Shown here one piece after another: positions 48,759-50,754 of a stretch of DNA of 50,754 bases. Below the pieces are notes generated by a model. The model searched no databases and was not told the DNA's origin. It was given only the letters and a program-made list of their open reading frames with translations. Positions within the stretch are counted from its first letter, which is position 1. Every line of letters starts with the position of its first letter. The position numbers were made by a program, and so were the translations under genes. Source of the stretch: Oscillospiraceae bacterium (GTDB lineage Bacteria; Bacillota; Clostridia; Oscillospirales; CAG-272). The stretch is from assembly GCA_015064245.1 (NCBI GenBank), contig SVSQ01000003.1, forward strand, positions 1 to 50,754, read 5' to 3'.

Positions 48759-48806
48759 GATCAAGCCGTAAATTTGAGCTTTTTAAAAAGAAGGGATAGT
48801 CATACT

Positions 48807-50063
48807 ATGGATAACAATATATACGAATACGTTAAGGAGCTGTGCGTCAGAGCAAAATCCGCAAGCTGTGATCTTGCCGTCCAGACGTCGGCTGAGAAGA
48901 ACAAAGCTCTTGCGGCGATCGCAAGTAAGCTCCGCGAGAACGTTTCTCTGATACTCGCGGAAAACGAAAAGGACCTTTCCTGCGCCGAGGCGAACGGCGT
49001 ACCGAAGACTATGATGGACCGTCTGCGCCTTACGGAGCAGAGGATAATCGGTATGGCGGACGCGGTAATGGAGGTGGCGGCGCTTGCCGATCCTATCGGA
49101 GAGGGAACGGTCAGCACTCGTCCCAACGGTCTGAAAATAACCTGTCAGAGAGTACCGATCGGTGTTGTGGGCATCATATACGAGGCGCGTCCAAATGTCA
49201 CCGTGGACGCGGCGGCGCTCTGCATCAAGAGCGGAAACGCCGTTGTGCTTCGCGGCGGTAAGGAAGCCATAAACACGAACCGTATTCTCGTTAAGCTGAT
49301 GCGTGAGGTCTTTGAGGAGTCCTTTATTTCAAGCGACGCCGTTGCGCTTATCGACGACGTTACCCGAGAGGGTACGAACGCGCTTATGAGTATGCGCGGC
49401 TTGGTGGACGTTCTTATCCCCCGCGGCGGAAAGGGACTTATCAAAGCGGTGGTGGAGAACGCCAAGGTTCCCGTTATCGAGACGGGCGCGGGAAACTGCC
49501 ACGTTTACATTGACGAGCGCGCAGATATGTTCAAGGCGCTGAGAGTCGCCGTAAACGCCAAGGTCTCCCGTCCTTCCGTTTGCAACGCGGCTGAGACGCT
49601 TTTGGTTCACCGCGCGGTGGCGGAAGAGTTCCTGCCTAAGTTTTACGACGAGACTCGGGACGTCGCTCTTGAGATACGCGGCTGTGAGCGGACTTGCTCC
49701 ATTCTCCCCCAAGCCTTGCCCGCTACCGAGGAGGATTATGATACCGAGTACAACGATTACATTATTTCCGTGAAGGTGGTAGACGACGTCCACGACGCCG
49801 TTACCCACATCAGAAAGTACACCACAGGTCACAGCGAGGCGATCGTTACCGAGGACTATACCTCTGCCCGATATTTTACTACTCTTATCGACGCCGCCGC
49901 TGTTTACGTCAACGCCTCTACCCGTTTCACCGACGGCGGAGAGTTTGGCTTTGGCGCTGAGATCGGCATCTCCACTCAGAAGCTTCACGCCCGCGGTCCT
50001 ATGGGCCTTTCTCATCTCACTACCGTCAAATACATCGTCGAAGGTAACGGTCAGGTTAGATAA
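48807..50063 (+). CDS. proA: Gamma-glutamyl phosphate reductase (ProA)
   Basis: ProA reduces gamma-glutamyl phosphate to glutamate semialdehyde with NADPH, the second step of proline synthesis. The 418-residue product belongs to the aldehyde dehydrogenase superfamily: PIGVVGIIYEARPNVTVDAA, SGNAVVLRGGKEA, IPRGGKGLI, ETGAGNCHVY, and the catalytic Cys at about 259 in RPSVCNAAETLL, with EFGFGAEIGIST near the end. Length is normal. The ATG at 48807 has GGGATAGTCAT upstream; an in-frame ATG at 48774 is less supported. Its partner proB is at the other end of the window. Confidence 0.96.
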   Translation: MDNNIYEYVKELCVRAKSASCDLAVQTSAEKNKALAAIASKLRENVSLILAENEKDLSCAEANGVPKTMMDRLRLTEQRIIGMADAVMEVAALADPIGEGTVSTRPNGLKITCQRVPIGVVGIIYEARPNVTVDAAALCIKSGNAVVLRGGKEAINTNRILVKLMREVFEESFISSDAVALIDDVTREGTNALMSMRGLVDVLIPRGGKGLIKAVVENAKVPVIETGAGNCHVYIDERADMFKALRVAVNAKVSRPSVCNAAETLLVHRAVAEEFLPKFYDETRDVALEIRGCERTCSILPQALPATEEDYDTEYNDYIISVKVVDDVHDAVTHIRKYTTGHSEAIVTEDYTSARYFTTLIDAAAVYVNASTRFTDGGEFGFGAEIGISTQKLHARGPMGLSHLTTVKYIVEGNGQVR

Positions 50064-50069
50064 GGGAAT

Positions 50070-50250
50070 ACGGTCGCTTTTAGAAAGAAAGCCTTGTATG
50101 CCTTCGGCAAACCCGCAAAACTTTTTTCTACGCCGACACACAAGGCATCGGCGTAGAAAAAATTATTGGGTGTTTCCTTCGGAAAGAGTCCGTGGTTCCC
50201 ATTTCAAAGAGAGCATACATCATCTAACCCACAAACGAAAAAAACTCCTA
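50070..50250 (+). repeat. Family-2 repeat, copy after proA
   Basis: Hairpin arms TTTTTTCTACGCCGA (50122-50136) and TCGGCGTAGAAAAAA (50148-50162) enclose CACACAAGGCA. An inserted TGCCTTCGGCA precedes it. TTTCCTTCGGAAA and ACATCATCTAACCCACAAAC follow. Compare the copies after secA and ftsK. Confidence 0.8.
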
Positions 50251-50261
50251 CAAAATTGGTA

Positions 50262-50385
50262 GGGGACGGCGCCTCGACGTCCCGCAAAATCTACACAAAA
50301 TATCCCTGTGATATTGTAGGGGCGACCATTGGTCGACCGCAAAATCTACGCGAATAAAAACGGGGCGTCGAGGCGCCGCCCCCTA
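50262..50385. repeat. Cluster of three GTAGGGG palindromic repeats
   Basis: Units lie at about 50260-50295 (GGGACGGCGCC type), 50316-50349 (GGGCGACCATTGGTCG type), and 50362-50385, which is an inverted copy of the first type (GGGGCGTCGAGGCGCCGCCC). The first and third could pair to form a large stem around the second. Confidence 0.8.
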
Positions 50386-50463
50386 CGAAATGGTTGAAAA
50401 TTTCCTACAAAATCTATAGGGGTGTTCCCCGTTACCGCTCGTAAAAATTATATATAAATCCAT

Positions 50464-50754
50464 ATGATCAAAATTCTCTATTCCAACAAAAACATAATTA
50501 TCTGCATAAAACCCTGCGGCGTTTTATCCCAAAAAGACGCAAAGGGCGAAGAGGGACTTCCCGAAATACTTTCGGCGCAAACGGGCTGCAAAGCCGTATA
50601 TCCAGTTCACCGTCTTGACCGTCCCGTCGGCGGAGTTATGGTCTACGCCAAGAACTCCAAAACCGCGGCGTTACTTTCCGCCGAGGGCGCTTTTGAAAAG
50701 ACCTACCTTGCCCTTGTCAGCGGTTGCCCCGAGGAGAAAAGCGGTATTCTTTCC
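50464..50754 (+). CDS. RluA-family pseudouridine synthase, 5-prime part only
   Basis: The first 97 codons of a gene cut by the window end. Translation begins MIKILYSNKNIIICIKPCGV and contains VYPVHRLDRPVGGVMVYAK, the RluA-family catalytic signature with Asp52, followed by the expected EKTYLALVSG. These enzymes convert uridine to pseudouridine in 23S rRNA or tRNA. There is no S4 domain at the N-terminus, as in the short RluA-like members. No clear ribosome site precedes the ATG; the preceding 78 bp are AT-rich. The specific target cannot be named. Confidence 0.85.
   Translation, partial: MIKILYSNKNIIICIKPCGVLSQKDAKGEEGLPEILSAQTGCKAVYPVHRLDRPVGGVMVYAKNSKTAALLSAEGAFEKTYLALVSGCPEEKSGILS

Overview
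The window looks like chromosome from a Gram-positive anaerobe of the class Clostridia, most likely a gut Oscillospirales/Ruminococcaceae-type bacterium. Supporting signs are near-consensus sigma-A promoters (TTGACA, 17-bp spacer, TATAAT), AAAGGA or GGAGG ribosome sites, an L10 leader with an attenuator, a SipW/TasA-type secretion operon, FeoA-FeoB with the small Cys-rich FeoB partner, SecA with a C-terminal CxC zinc motif, and a GTP-type PEP carboxykinase. I cannot name the species.

Layout. 0-4.6 kb: zapA diverging from proB, a DUF4886 lipoprotein with a small partner, and a Mrp/NBP35 ATPase. 4.6-9.1 kb: repeats, a possible nuclease-fold protein, then an operon of TasA-like protein, SipW signal peptidase and second TasA-like protein. 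9.1-14.5 kb: glycerophosphodiesterase and sugar MFS transporter, then the feo iron-uptake operon with three copies of an operator-like palindrome. 14.5-19.3 kb: rplJ-rplL, pckA, rsmA, tRNA-Thr. 19.5-28.5 kb: CE15-like esterase, hinT, D,D-carboxypeptidase, secA and two related membrane proteins. 28.8-35.6 kb: dnaE, an SGNH hydrolase and a GH28-like protein, and a membrane-bound XRE regulator. 35.8-37.6 kb: an AT-richer two-gene cassette (four-helix-bundle protein plus nucleotidyltransferase) flanked by two arrays of mini-hairpins and lying next to tRNA-Tyr and tRNA-Thr. 37.7-50.7 kb: TPR protein, small membrane protein, ftsK, DJ-1 family protein, 5-formyl-THF cyclo-ligase, mltG, a U32 protein, an AI-2E family exporter, proA, and the start of an RluA-type pseudouridine synthase. 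proA and proB lie about 47 kb apart.

Most genes are housekeeping. The unusual content is intergenic. Nearly every large gap carries dispersed composite repeats. Five full copies share an ordered pair of structures: a hairpin with a conserved loop core (GYGAACAT) but a stem whose sequence is replaced between copies while staying complementary, followed 2-4 nt later by a three-way junction whose arms also covary. A further hairpin in the same family, and a second repeat family beside secA, ftsK, proA and dnaE, show the same compensated stem replacement. This points to a structured RNA or single-stranded DNA element, or to palindrome correction by template switching. I rank it as the strongest candidate for an undescribed system here. 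A MITE-like element and GTAGGGGCGACC-type palindromes add to the repeat load. All functional statements come from reading the sequence and recalling family motifs; no database search was run.
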